Assembly: GCA_964007475.1 (NCBI GenBank)
Contig: OZ023273.1
Coordinates: 25,345,557 to 25,409,556 of the forward strand
Length of the DNA: 64,000 nt
Direction: 5' to 3'
From: Hybos culiciformis
Lineage: Eukaryota > Arthropoda > Insecta > Diptera > Hybotidae
A program made the position numbers and the translations under genes. Positions 1 through 12,778 of the stretch are shown piece by piece (position 1 is the first letter of the stretch; every line of letters begins with the position of its first letter). Below the pieces are notes generated by a model that worked only from the letters and a program-made list of their open reading frames with translations, searched no databases and was not told where the DNA came from.

Positions 1-786
1 AAGCATAATCTTTTGTGGACGTTTCCAGGATTATTTATCACATTAAAAAAAAAAAAATACCAACTTTATTTAAAAAAAAAAAACAAAAATTCTGCTTTAA
101 GGAATCAAAAAAAAAAAAAAAACATTTTTATTATCCTTTTTCTTTTTTCTTTTTTTTTTTGTAGGAAAAAAAAACATAACAAAATAAAAAATGAATTATT
201 AGGAACAGGATAACAGCATAGTAAAATGTATATATTTTTAGTGGAAAATATATTTATATGTATATTATATTTCTTTTCCATTATTTATATCCTTTAAAAA
301 GTGTATGAAAAGGACTATTTTTTTATTTTTTGTTATTTTATTATAAATCTTTCTTTCGTTCAATGTTTGGAAATTTTTTTTGGTGTATTTTTTTTTTTGA
401 TTGTGAATAAAAATAAAAATAAAAAAAATAACAGAAAAAGAAAATAAAATAAAAAATATTTTGATGGAAAACCATCAGAATCAGGATTTTTGTTAAAGTT
501 TATGATAGTTTGTCCTTATTTTTGGATTTCCATAAATACATAAAAAAAAAAAAAAAAGAAAGATTTAAAAAGATAAATTAAGATAAATGTTCGTTTCATA
601 AAAAAAAAATAAAAATTGAAAGGATTAATTTTTTTGTATATGTATGTTAAGGGAGTAGTTTTAATAATAATAATATCTGCTAAAGCTTAATAGGTAATTT
701 CCAATCATAATGAGCTCGAAGGATTTTTTTTCATTTTAATTCATACAAGAAATCAGAAAAGTAATATAATATGATAAAATGAATCA
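1..786. other. AT-rich DNA, no gene seen
   Basis: The stretch is dominated by A and T runs. The only open frames are lysine- and phenylalanine-rich readings of homopolymers. I see no splice-site-bounded coding segment, RNA gene or complete repeat here. It could be intron or intergenic DNA. Confidence 0.6.
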
Positions 787-793
787 ATGATAC

Positions 794-1561
794 CATAGAT
801 CAGAGATTCCCAACCTGGGGTCCATGGACCCCTTGGGGGTACGTTAACCAATTCTGAGAGGTACGTGGAACTGCTTGCATTGAAAAAAATATATGTATAT
901 CCTTTTTACGGCTTACACATAATTTCGAAATCTAATTTTCTATCCAAAATTTTGTGAATTGTGTATAATTGTGTATATTTTAAATAAGTATATTAAAACT
1001 CATAACGATATCTTAAAAAAAAATGTTGATGGTATCATTCCTCCAACTTTTAATGTCGATAATTGGCTTAGAAACGCCTTCACAATTTCATTAGACAAGA
1101 TTGTTGACACTGATAATGATAACGCAAAAGATGAACCCATTGACTTGAGAAATAACTCGCAGTGATTTTGAAACAATGATGTATCAATTTTGGTGCTAAC
1201 AAAGCGAGGCGTATCTAATCACAACGTGCGTTAAAATTTTTTATTCCGTTTGTTATAACCTGTATGCACTCTTTTTTAGGGGTACGTAAAGATTCAAATC
1301 ATTATCAAGGGGTTCAAATATTTCAAAAGGTTGGGAACCATTGCCATAGATTAAGAATACAGAAAGATGGGAAGCTTCATACAACATTTTTTCAGTCTTT
1401 TTTGGTATTTTATTGTGAAGGTGTTAGTAAAACTAAATAAAATTCTTTTCATACATTGATAATTATCACGTATTTTATTTTGTTTTACTGACACATTGAC
1501 TTAAAAATACCAAAAATAATGTTGTATGAAGCTTCATATCTTTCTGTATTCTTAATCTATG
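794..1561. repeat. Inverted-repeat MITE, split by a hAT insertion
   Basis: The outer ends CATAGATTAAGAATACAG and its reverse complement are flanked by the same 7 bp, ATGATAC, at 787-793 and 1562-1568. Once the nested hAT element and one copy of its target duplication are removed, the element is about 217 bp and reads as a long imperfect hairpin whose arms continue for roughly 100 bp through AAGCTTCATACAACATT. No coding potential is visible. The 7 bp duplication would fit a hAT- or P-like origin, but the superfamily is not certain. Confidence 0.65.
801..1343 (+). mobile_element. Non-autonomous hAT element with a transposase remnant
   Basis: The ends are CAGAGATTCCCAACCT and the complement of AGGTTGGGAACCATTG, imperfect 16 bp terminal repeats of the usual hAT CAG-TTCCCAA type. 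An exact 8 bp target duplication, CCATAGAT, lies at 793-800 and 1344-1351. An open frame at 959-1165 reads 68 codons and contains NWLRNAFTISLDK followed by EPIDLRNNSQ. This resembles the 'W-NPF ... (I/V)-L' segment near the C-terminus of ZBED5/SCAND3-like hAT transposases, with the usual NPF changed to NAF. The element is an internal-deletion derivative that cannot encode an active transposase. It is inserted in the left arm of the MITE at 794-1561. Confidence 0.75.
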
Positions 1562-3019
1562 ATGATACTTAAATTGTAGAATTGCTGTGTTCAAATAAAA
1601 TTGTTAGCTAGTAGCATTTAATTTTCAAATTTTTTTCACTCAACTGTTTCACTGTTTTCTTAAGATTTATTATATTTTTTCCATTCAAAGGTCAAAACTT
1701 TTTCTCATTTCAAAAAAAATATATATAATTTTACAAGTTAAATTACCTGGTAAAATAAAATCTTTCTGCTAGAATTTTTTAAAAGGCAATTATTATCAAT
1801 CTTGAAAAGTTTACTTCACATATTTTTTTATTTATACCCCACTTGATGTGTATCTTTAGTTACACTTACAATTAAAACTACTATTCTTTTTCTTGCATAT
1901 CATATATTCTCATAGTGAAGCAATCCGTTCAGTTTTTGAGTTGCGCGGCTAGTACAAAAACACAAAGTGGGCGCTTTAATTGATCGTCAAAATCTATAAT
2001 TCATCATCTAGATTTACAACGTTATGCGGAATTTCGAAACTTATGGTGATATTCCAAAATTCATATTTGGAAATTTAAGGAAATGCAAAATTGATTGTCC
2101 TTTTTCTATTACTTATAATATACATAGGTACATAACATATATCTTAATATATGTTTAAACTGTTACTGATGTATTATTATACTTTTAATTCACAAGAAAA
2201 AATAAATGATAATAATACAAATTTTTCTAAATATATATAGAATTATAGATGATGTTTTCAATAATAGCTCGAGATTATACGATTCGAATATTAATTTTTG
2301 ATTTTCAAAAAAAAGCAAATTTAAGTTTAAGCTTGAGAATTGTTAAGAAACATTTTTGAACTTATTTTTTTTTATAATTCAAATAAAATTTTGTAGAAAT
2401 AAAAAACTGTCTTATTTTGACATTAGTAATTTCTTTGTGAAAGCAAAATTCTTATGAGTTAATAAAATTTCAAATAATATTTATGCTATATACTCTCTCT
2501 TCTGACGTTAATAAAAATCTGTTCTTTTATTTATTATAAATATATATTTTTTTTTATTTATTTTTATATATTTATATGAATTGTGTTGTTATATCCTTAG
2601 GTATACTATATTATATACATAGATCTTTTTTTTTACGTTGAAACATATTACCACTGAACTGAAATTGTACATGTTTCTTTTTATTTTTCAATTTTATTAT
2701 TTTTACAATTTTTTACCAATTTCGTTTTTATATTTTATTTTACTTTTTATTTATTTTTTTATAAATATATATATGTAGGTTTTTTTTTTTTAAAAGTACA
2801 TGAATTTAATGTTTTACAAAAATAAAAAAAAAATAAATAAAAAAATAGAAAGAAAAAAAAACATTGGTAAAAAAATTATATAATTTTTTTTGCTTTATTC
2901 TGGGATCAAAATCTTTGGGGAGTTGGAGCAAAAAAAAATAAAAAAAAATATGCATTGAAAAAGCACAGAAAAAATCATTCGAATGGAAAATTTTTTTTTT
3001 AAAATGCATATCTATGTGA

Positions 3020-3300
3020 ACAAGGTTCGATTGAGATCGTGATATTCTCAGGTTCATTCCGACAAATCTTTGTCGCAGTTAAACTGCTCATCAAATAGTT
3101 TAGAATGATCTGGAACGTAAACCTGACTCACTACAACGGCGGTCTTGATGCGAAATTGGCATACAACTAGAATGTTGAACTGAATCAAACGAGTCGAGTA
3201 TATCACAACGTTAAGTGAACATAAAAGTCACTTGACGTGGATAACAATCCTTTTGACGTTACGACACCTCACTGAGTTGCGACTTTTTATACTACAGACT
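3020..3300. other. GC-richer island, possible 5' UTR or regulatory block
   Basis: This block stands out from its surroundings by its higher GC content and lack of homopolymers. On the minus strand it contains an initiator-like TCAGTT (3178-3183). No long open frame crosses it, so if transcribed it is more likely untranslated leader or regulatory DNA than coding sequence. The function is unknown and the call rests on composition alone. Confidence 0.2.
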
Positions 3301-6300
3301 TTAATAAATTCATTTATTTAAAATTTGTAACTTCATTTGAACTGAAAAACTGCTGCCTGAACTTTTCCTTTTGAAACAGGAGATGCAATACGAAAAAAAT
3401 ATATGTAAGTATATAGGGAAAAAAAAAAATAACCATGAGTTTTGAAAGTGGTTTCTGTATAATGTTCGGTTGCACAATTTTGTTTTTTGCTTCAAGGATT
3501 TTTTTTTTTTTTTTTTTTGTATACTGAAATCCTAAAGGATGTAGGGAAATAGTTTTTTCCTCACTATTTATGGATAAAAAAAAAATTATTTATTCAGTAA
3601 AATAAAGAAAAAAAAAAATTATTCAAATTGAGAATGGGTTTTAAGTTTAAATGGATTTTTCTTTTCTTTTTCTTTTTTTTTGCCACAATATTCATATTTG
3701 TATACTACAAAGTTCAAAATCATAGTTTTGAATTTTTAATATGCAGATCAAAGTTTTAAAAAAAAACACTGTTTTTTTACTTTCCTTTTAAACCGTAATG
3801 AATAATTAATTCGAATACGGACTATTCTAGATTTAGCAAAAAAACTTGAACTGTCAACTATGTGCTAGAAATAAATGACAATTGAAAATATTTTACAGGA
3901 GGAAAAAGTGATCAATACTCAGTAAAAACCATTCATTCCTGTTTAAAGATCTAAAATTGAGTCCTGCCTGATAATGTTATTGTTCTGAAAGATATGTTCT
4001 GAAAGATATGTTAGCTTAAAATTTTCTATGAATTTTTTTAGAGTAAAATAATTTTGATTTGTAAGAGATACGTAAAAAACTTGAAAAAAAAAATTAAATT
4101 TGTATAGCATAGATACAAACAGAAAAAGATCTGGCACGAAAAAAAAATCATTATTACAATTTGTATGAAAATCCTCGGGATAAATTTTCTATTTTTTTTT
4201 TTTTAATTTCTAAATTTTCTTCTTCGCGCTGAATTGGTAATTGATTGAATTGTTAAATGAAGTATTTTTTTTTTGAATTATTAAATAAAACAAAAAAAAT
4301 AAGCAAGGCATATGATTTGGTAAATTATTAACCGAACAATTTTTCTGAATTTATATACTGGTAAATAGTAGTAATCAGTAAACATTTATGCACTGCACAC
4401 GGTAAGCAAAAAAAAAAAAAAAAAAACAGCCTAATCTGTTTTTTCAACTTTCATACTCTTGATAGTTTTCAGTATTGCAGCGAAGAAATTGGAAAATTAA
4501 CGAAAGGTGCATTCAATTGACTCCAGATAGCATTTCTAGTAAATTTTGGCAAACTTTTGGAATAAATTAAGGCTAAGCTTTTTAAGTATAAGGTTATATA
4601 GATAAAAAACTATCAACGCGTAACATCAGGTTTTTATTTTGCGTACAATTAGTCTCATTTTTAAACTTTCATATTTCCAGGCAGTAAAATTGTCTTCAAA
4701 ATGTTTTTATTGTAGTATAAAATATAACAACAAAGTTGTATCTGTATGTTTAACTCTGGGATCTTAATGTTTAACTCTGGGCATTGAATTTTTACATTAT
4801 TTTTCAATATTAATTAATCAATAATAATTGTGCGTAGAAGTTTTATAAAATTTACTTTGCATAGAGAAGCATTTTATACAACTATTATATTATAATATTG
4901 TACAAGCACGAAATGATGTAGAGAATTTTTTTTTTTAAATATACCATAAACTATTATTATTAATTGAATATAATAATTATATTATAGATGTATTATACAT
5001 AATAGTAGTAGTTATATATTATTTTATATAATTTTTCCTACCTTTTTGACATTCATTGTGTTATATCCTGTTTTTAATCCTGCTATTATTTTTAGTAAAT
5101 TATCCAAATTGAATAAGTTTTAATAATACGGTGTGTAGCGAAAAAAAAATAAAAATAAATAAAAGTATTTTTTTTCTTTTTATAATTGTAAAACACTATA
5201 TATATATAAGTTTCTGATTTTTCTATATATAACCAGTACTATATATTTTATTCTAATTTAATTTTTCCTTTCTTTTTTTTTTTTTTTTTTAATATTTATT
5301 ATTATAATTTGTCAACAACTGTGAAAATGAATTTCCCTAAAAATTAATAAAAAAAAATATATATAATACATATAAATAATAAACAATTTACAATATTTAT
5401 TATGCAAATTTTAAAATTTATTGGTAAATGTACATTCTATTAAAAATTATTTTTTCATAAAGTGAAAATATTGGAAAAAAAAATTTTTTTTTTATTTTTT
5501 TTTTTTCGCGCCAAATATGCATTTCACAATATATTTTCTGCCAAAAAATAAATAAATAAATAAAAATAAAATACCATACAAATGAATTATACCTATAAAT
5601 TTTCCCGTTTCCTTTTGAGATAAACTATATTATAAAAGAATTTAGTTCTTATGTTGGTGCATTTTTGTTAAATATTTAGTAAGGAAATGAAAATTATCCT
5701 TATCTTAAGAAATAGAATAGAAAACATAAATTATCAGTTAATTATAACCAGTTGATCCGAAATCGGAATAACTTTTAATCATAATGAAAATAATTACTAA
5801 AACGCAAACCCTTTAACTATCTTAAATTATAAATGATTCATTTTTGTTATTTGTTAATTCTTTTCTCTAGCATTTTATATTAATTATAAAACAACGTTTT
5901 TTAAATAATTTACGTACTTATTAAATAATTCTATTCAAAAATTTTCGTTTGTCAACTTCTCCCCTTTAAAAAATATTAGCTTTTCATAATAATAATAATA
6001 GTAATATAAATAATAATTTTCCGATGTATAACAAAATATCTTAATTTGATTTTCTACAAAGAGAAAAAAAAAAAAACTTATTTTTAATATACATAGAAAT
6101 AATAAAAAAAAAAGCTAACCGCTTTTCACACTTTCAGATTTACGACTTTTTTGATCCTTTGAAAAAATCTTTTTACCAACACTGTTTTTCTTTTCTTTTG
6201 AATTGATTCACCCACCTTTCAAATGTATTTAAAAAAAAAGTAAAAATTTTCCGAGAATTCCCCTCTCCTAATCTACTACTTCTAAAAAAAAAAAATTAAA

Positions 6301-7189
6301 AGTTTCTCAAATAAATTTTCTTCAATTTTTCTTTTTTTTCTCTTTTATTTAATTTTTTTTTCCTGAATGAATATAAAATTTTCTTAATAGAAAATTATAA
6401 GAAAATACAAGGAAATTTTATTTATAGATATTTTTTTTTTTTTATATAATAGTTATTTAATCATCCCTCACCCTCTTAGCAGAAAAGAAGAAGAGAAAAA
6501 AAATTACAAATTATCATTAAGTAGTTGTTTTTATTTATATTTTCTTTATAGTGGATACATGTTTTTCCTAACTAGTTATTTTATTTTTAGTTAAGTTAAA
6601 AAAAAAACAAAATGAAAATAATAATAATAAGAAAAGAAAAACTTTGAAGATGAACATAATAAAATTTAAAGAACCGACAAAAAATAATGATTGGGTGGTT
6701 AGAGTAAATTTGTGCAATCACTTGGCTTTCGTGTTTTTATTTTTGCTGTCCTTATTTTGAGGTGAAAAAAAAAAAATAAATTTATGGCTAATGGGTGGTT
6801 TTTTATTCATACAAAATTAAGAAGAAAAAAAAAAACATTATTTATTTACTTTTATTATATGCATTAAAAATAATCTATCGACTTTAGATAATCTATTTTA
6901 AGTCAAAGACGAGAAATTATTTGCTCAGATAATGGAGACATCGGTCAGTTTTTCATCTTCAAAGGAATTTTAAAGAGATCATTTTCAAGAAGCAGACTTT
7001 CCAAAATTTAAGTTCATATAAATTGATTGTATCATAAGTGTCTTTAAGAATATACATCAAATAAATAGGTTAGACTTATTTTTCATAAAAACAATATAAA
7101 TATATCTGAACTATCTCACAGCAGTGCAGCGAGCATGCAAATGTCTGGCAGCATCATAAACTTCGCAATAATTGTTGATTGTTGTTCAC

Positions 7190-7215
7190 AAATGTTCAAA
7201 TTCATTTGAACATTT
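7190..7215. repeat. Perfect 26 bp palindrome
   Basis: The two 12 bp arms AAATGTTCAAAT and ATTTGAACATTT are separated by TC. A second perfect palindrome, GATATGATCATATC, lies about 60 bp downstream. Neither is flanked by obvious target duplications. They may be chance, binding sites, or the core of a decayed element. Confidence 0.4.
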
Positions 7216-9385
7216 GAACACCGAATAATTTCTTTTGAAAATATTAATATTGATTTTGTTAAAGCGATATGATCATATCTGCGATCTGCGAAGTTATACA
7301 ACATGGAATTTGTTGTATATATGTATGTGCATTATGTCGCTTCGTAGAAACTCAGTGTAAGATAAAGACAAACTAAATAAGAACAAATACCACAAACCAG
7401 AACATGAATTTGCGTGCCTCCTTTAATTTTGTTAAATTCAAAATGTGAAACTGAGTTAAAAAAAAATTAAATATTATACATATATTTCTGAATTTCTTTA
7501 CTTAAGATACTTTAACATTTATCTTTTTTTAGCTAGAGGGAGGTAAATTGGGTTTGAATGATATAAAAATTTATTTAAAAGGATCTCATAAAAATGTAAA
7601 AGGAATTATCATTGTTGCAAGAAAACTTCTGTACATAATTTTTTATACATACATTTATATTTTCTTTTTATATTTTTTTTTGTCTTTTTTCTTTTAAGAT
7701 TTTTTTTTTTGGTGTGTTAACAAGAATGAAAACACAAAGCAATAATATCTTTTATTTTATATATATACATATTAAAAAAAAAAAAATTCTTTTTCTTTAC
7801 AAAAAAAAAAAAAAACACATAAAATATAAAGCGCAAAATATGTATAAAATCCTTGTACACTGAACATATTTATATGAAAACAACACTGCACTATTTAAAA
7901 AAAAAGCACAAAAGTAGTACTAAGTTGTTGAAGAACAATTTTCTGTGCTTAAAAAGTATTTTTTTGTCGATTTAAATATTATAGTTCTCCAAGTAGTATA
8001 ATCTATTTTATAAGTTAGCGCATGAAGTAAACTGTTAATTTTGGTATTATTTAAACTATATTTATATCATACATACTAGATTAAGAAATTAGATAGGAAA
8101 CTTTATAGAAAGAGCTAAGAGAATACATTTTTAGAGAAGGAACTGTCAGTAAAATAGTTATTTAACTTCTTCTTTAAAAATAATGTGTTCGACCATATTA
8201 GATTTATATTTCTGGTCCGGAGTATTTCATTTAGTATTTGAGTGTTAGTTTAAGTTATCATCTTAATTCAACTGCACAAATATACTGATCACCATAATCC
8301 TTAAAGCTTACAATCACAGCATTCATTTTATTTTCTTATTATGCTATGAAAATTGTATATAATATACATATTTATATGTACCGAAATATAACAGCGATTT
8401 AAGTAGTTTTTATCAAAAAGGAAGCGAAATTTTATTTTTTTTTTTTTCTTCAAAAGGATATAATAAAAGTTGTGTCCTTAAAAACATAAAATAAAAAATG
8501 AAAAAAGAATAAAAAAAACTTTATAGCATTTTTATTATTTTTTATTTTTTTTTAACATGTATGATGTTACTACTTTTTTTTTTTCCTCTTGAAAACAATT
8601 TTTCAAGAAAGAAAAATATTTTGTAGAATTTTTCAATTTTTTCACCCAAAACCTTTTTTTTTTTTGGTATGAGGAAAAAAAAATTATGAACTAAAAAATG
8701 TTTCCTTATAAGTTATTGTAAGGGTAAATTCAATTTAAAGGTTTCATTTACTTGGGAATATGTACTGGAATTTGGCAAAAAGAAAAATAAAATATTCAAG
8801 AAAAACGCTACAGTGAACTTGTCGAATTGCCAGTAGTGGCCTTGCTAGTATATTGCTAGTATAAGTGTATAATCGAAGTTAATAAAGGAGTCGTGGAAAC
8901 TGTTTGAAATCAGGAAGCGTATCAGTCCGTGGTTAGTTAACCAAATGAATAGTAATAATAGAAAACATATAATTAATAATTCTCTGAAACAATATTCTGT
9001 TCATAGTTCTTTCTATTTTAGAAGAACATAATCATTAGCTGGTTTGGTTTCTTTTAAAAGATACAAGCATTGGATAGCTGTCCAATTGTCACGAAAACTC
9101 CATTTTAAGTGCAGTTAATAAACCTAAATAAGTGACCAACTAGAACTGAGATTTCTTGTCAAATTTTTTCTTCACCGTTAGTATAAGAATTAGTTTTTTA
9201 TATCCGGTCTTCATAAATTAACTTATTGTTAGCCCGTGTTTCGAACATATTTTCGTTTAATTATTCCATCGTTTTCCGTTCTGAACATTTCAGTATAGTA
9301 TATTCAATCGAATAAGAGGAAGCGAAAGCAGCTAAATACTATTCGAATAAAATAGATTGGTTTTAAAAAAAAAAACTACTTGTTA

Positions 9386-10151
9386 CACAGAAAAAAATTT
9401 GCTCGTACTAATAACTAAATAATTCGTTAAAATCAACGAAAAATTCGTTATTTTGGCTACAACGAACATTTCGTTGAAAAAAGCTCGTAGTTCGTTAAAA
9501 AAGTTCGTTATACCCCAAAACCAAAAACCTTTCAAATTCTTCAGCAAAAACACCGCAAATACGAAAGAAAAATTTTACTAGACTAAATTTTTTTTTTTAT
9601 ATATTTAATTTTTTATTTATTTCTTTTTTATTTTTTATTTTAATTTTTTTTTTTATTTTTTTTTTATTTTTTTTTTTATTTTTTTTTTTATTTATTTATT
9701 TATTTATTTTTTAATTTTTTTTTTAATTTTTTTTTATTTATTTTTTTTATTTATTAATTTTTTTTATTTATGTTTCTATTTTTATTATTTATTTTATAAA
9801 TTTTTTTATTTAATTTTTTTTTAATAATTTTTTTTATGCCCGCTTGTGGCTTCGAACCACTGTCCTAAACATTGCAATCCATCAACTCTGCCACTGAGCT
9901 ATGAACTAAATTTACGGCAATGTGTAAAATGGAAAATATAAGTTCTGTATGGATTGAAATTTTTGTTTCCCGTATTTAACGATAACGAACTTTTTTAACG
10001 AGTACTAAAAATGAAAAAAAAGGTTCGTAATAGAAAATAAACGAAATTTACGTTACAAAAACGTATTTATTCATTATTTTTCGTTATCTTAACGAGAATG
10101 TCATTAACGAACTTTTTTGACGTAATGAGTACGAGCAAATTTTTTTCTGTG
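9386..10151. mobile_element. TA-flanked MITE with TTCGTT subterminal repeats
   Basis: The terminal inverted repeats start CACAGAAAAAAATTTGCTCG and match perfectly for about 24 bp. The flanking dinucleotide TA on each side (9384-9385, 10152-10153) fits a Tc1/mariner-type target duplication. Both subterminal zones carry many copies of TTCGTT or its complement AACGAA, roughly mirror-arranged. The centre (about 9585-9835) is a long T-rich tract, and next to it is a tRNA-like Pol III promoter on the minus strand. No transposase frame is present. Subterminal repeats are also seen in hAT and P elements, so the superfamily is provisional. Confidence 0.7.
9848..9901 (-). promoter_or_regulatory. tRNA-like A and B boxes (SINE-like head)
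   Basis: On the minus strand, TAGCTCAGTGGC (9890-9901) matches 11 of 12 positions of the Pol III A box, and GGTTCGAAGCC (9848-9858) matches the B box completely. They are 43 bases apart start to start, close to tRNA spacing. A four-pair T-arm and a D-arm can be drawn, but the acceptor arms do not pair, so it is not a functional tRNA. Downstream on the same strand lies about 250 bp of A-rich sequence, as expected for a SINE tail. A tRNA-derived SINE nested in the MITE is the likeliest origin. Confidence 0.6.
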
Positions 10152-12570
10152 TACTTCAAAGAAACTATAAATTATTGTATGAAAAAAATAAATAAAACTA
10201 ATTAAATTTGCATAACTTCAGGAAACGATATTGCGCTTAGTAATTTAATTTGTGTTATTTTCTCAATATTTTCACTTCTTTTTTTTTGTCATTTATTTTT
10301 TTAATTAATTCAATAAAATTTTATAGGTAACTTTTTTAATCCACTTGACAATAATTAGTTTTTTTTTTTTTTATTTCCTTGTTTTTAGTTTTTCAATAAA
10401 ATCACTTGCCGTCGGAAAAGTACATAATATGTTTTTTTTTCCTTTTTTTTTAATATGAAAAATATTAATTTTTCACACAAAATTGACACCAAGAAACAAC
10501 TAAAATTTAGTGAATTCCGATACCGCGTTGTTACAAAACCATTTAGAAAGAAAATGACTAATGTTTTTCAAAGCAGGAAATTATTATTTTCCTTTTATTT
10601 TCTTTATATTTAATTGAATTTTTTTTATTTAATTTTTTATTTTTTTTTTTTTCAAATTTTTTAATCGCACCGGAAAAATTAAAATTTTAGTTTTTCTAAC
10701 GAAAGTCAAACTAGAAATGTACGGAAAAAACAAAATATTTCAGCTGTATTTGGTTAAAATAATGAGATTGAGAAAATTGAGGATTTGAGGATGCCATATA
10801 CTAAACACTCATTGTGAGCGAAAAGCATGCGCACTTTATTTGAAATTTCCCCTTATGAATTTATGTGAAAAACATATAGTTTAAAAAGGACAAAACTTTT
10901 TTGTTTGTTTTTGTTTTAATATATGAAGATGTCAAAAAAGAAAAAGTTTTTCTCAAAAATACTGAGTGAGAATTGTTTTTTTTTTTCAATATGAACTCGA
11001 CTAAAAAATATTTCCCGAATTTTAGTAATTAAATTGTTTTTTTTTATAAGGATTTCTTTAAGGAATTGAGAAGAATAAATTAACGGTATAAAGTGGAAAT
11101 AAAAATTGTATATTAACCGTATTAAAAATACATTAAAAAATTTTGAGAATTATTATTATTATTATTTTCTTTTTACTTTTACAAACTTGTTGTGGGGAAT
11201 TTTGTTTGTAGAATTTTTCTTTTTTGGTTTGTATGTTTTTTTTTTTAATATCCTTATGGAATAAAAAAAAAATGTGTAGATTGAGAAAGCATATTAAATT
11301 GCTTTAATTGTTTGACTCTCAAGCTTTTTTTTTTTTTTTACCATGTTTTTATTATCTTGCTTTAAATTCCTCTCCTTCTCTATTTCTAATAAAGTTATTA
11401 TCCTTTTATTTTTTTTTGTTTCAATTTATATATATGAAAGTTAAGACAGAAAAATGGAATGGCATACCACTGTGTTGCAAAAATTGACATTTATTATAGG
11501 AATATGTGATTTTGTTTTTATTTTAACAGCTTTAAATTAAAAGAAAATTGTAATTCATATAAATAGTGGATATATTGAGAACTAGCCGCAAGGATAATTA
11601 CTTAATATGAAAATTTAGATTTTTTTTGTTTAGCTGGCTGCCTTGTCATTTAAGGAAATTTTAAAATATCATTTATTTTCAGTCTATCAGTAATCGATCT
11701 TTTACGGGTAGAATTTTGAGCCTTAGTCAAAAAAATGAATCTACAATTTACAATATTTGCGGCTTAGAGTTGATGAGCACTCACTAAGGACTTCTCTCGC
11801 TAAATAATTAAATAAAATAATAATATTCACTTTAAATAATCCTTTACTTTGCTTTCTAAACAAATATGTTGACGCTATAAGTCTTATTACTTTTCTTTTG
11901 ATGAATCAATAAGGATTAAAAAGATAGGCCTTATGAAGCTTGAATTTTAGTGGGCATTTATGAACGACTTGCGACTTTATTTCAATATGCAAAATAAACT
12001 TAAATTTTTACAATTTTTTTTTTTTTAAATAAGTATTATAAGTATAATTGGTTATGTTTTGAAATTAGCTGGTTGAGACACTTATTAATATTTAAATTTA
12101 AAATAAATATTTTGTAAAGGACAGCAAAATAAAAAAAGTAAAAAAAAAAAAAAAATGTAAAGGATTAAATTATCTCTCAATAATAATAAACTTTTTTGTT
12201 CACTTAACATTTTTCTGTTAAAGGACTTTTGGGAATAATTTTTTTTTTGTGTGTTTTTGGTAGCTTCGTTGCTTTTTTTTTGTGCCTCAATTTTGTAATA
12301 GGGATATACATACATACAAACATATGTATGTAATTGTATATAATTTTTTTTTTTTATAAATTGCTTTCAAAACATAATCTTTCTTTCATCAAATAAAAAG
12401 AAAATAAAAATATGAATTTTTACATAAGTATGATACATATAATATTGTATATTGTACAATAAGTATAATATATATTATTTGTACATACAAACAATAACAG
12501 ATATATAATATAATAACGAATTAAAATATTTTAAAAGAAATATTGTAATTTGTGAATTGGGTAAATAAAT

Positions 12571-12778
12571 CTAATTGTTATAATAATATTTAAATATATT
12601 ATGTCCTTCTAATCGCGCCATATATCTAGCATATGGTAAAAATCCATGTATTCTAATATGCACGAAAGTAATATAATCAATAAACATACTCATCACAGCG
12701 GCAAGAATACGAATAGTTAAATTTATCTCCATTAAATTAACGAATGTCAGTGCTTCTGAATTCCAGCAAAACAAAGAG
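12571..12778 (-). CDS. Weak candidate exon, unknown protein
   Basis: On the minus strand a good acceptor, GTTTACATTTTCAG, ends at 12779 and is followed by an open frame to a stop at 12571. The frame has a less biased composition than its neighbours: it contains W, C, H, R and G, and a hydrophobic stretch NLTIRILAAVMSMFIDYI that could be a membrane helix. No ATG opens it and no upstream exon was found. I do not recognise the protein. It may be a last exon or a chance frame. Confidence 0.15.

Larger units (their letters stand above)
1569..9383. other. AT-rich non-coding DNA
   Basis: A long stretch of A/T runs and short microsatellites with no recognisable gene. Small local duplications are present, for example a 14 bp unit twice at 3982-4009 and TGTTTAACTCTGGG twice near 4747-4780. 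All longer open frames are low-complexity readings of T or A tracts. Two local exceptions, near 3020-3300 and at 7190-7215, are listed separately. Confidence 0.55.

Noticed and set aside
9841..9905. Functional tRNA gene on the minus strand
   Set aside because: The A and B boxes and T-arm are good, but the acceptor arms do not pair and no proper anticodon stem can be drawn. It is a tRNA-derived relic.
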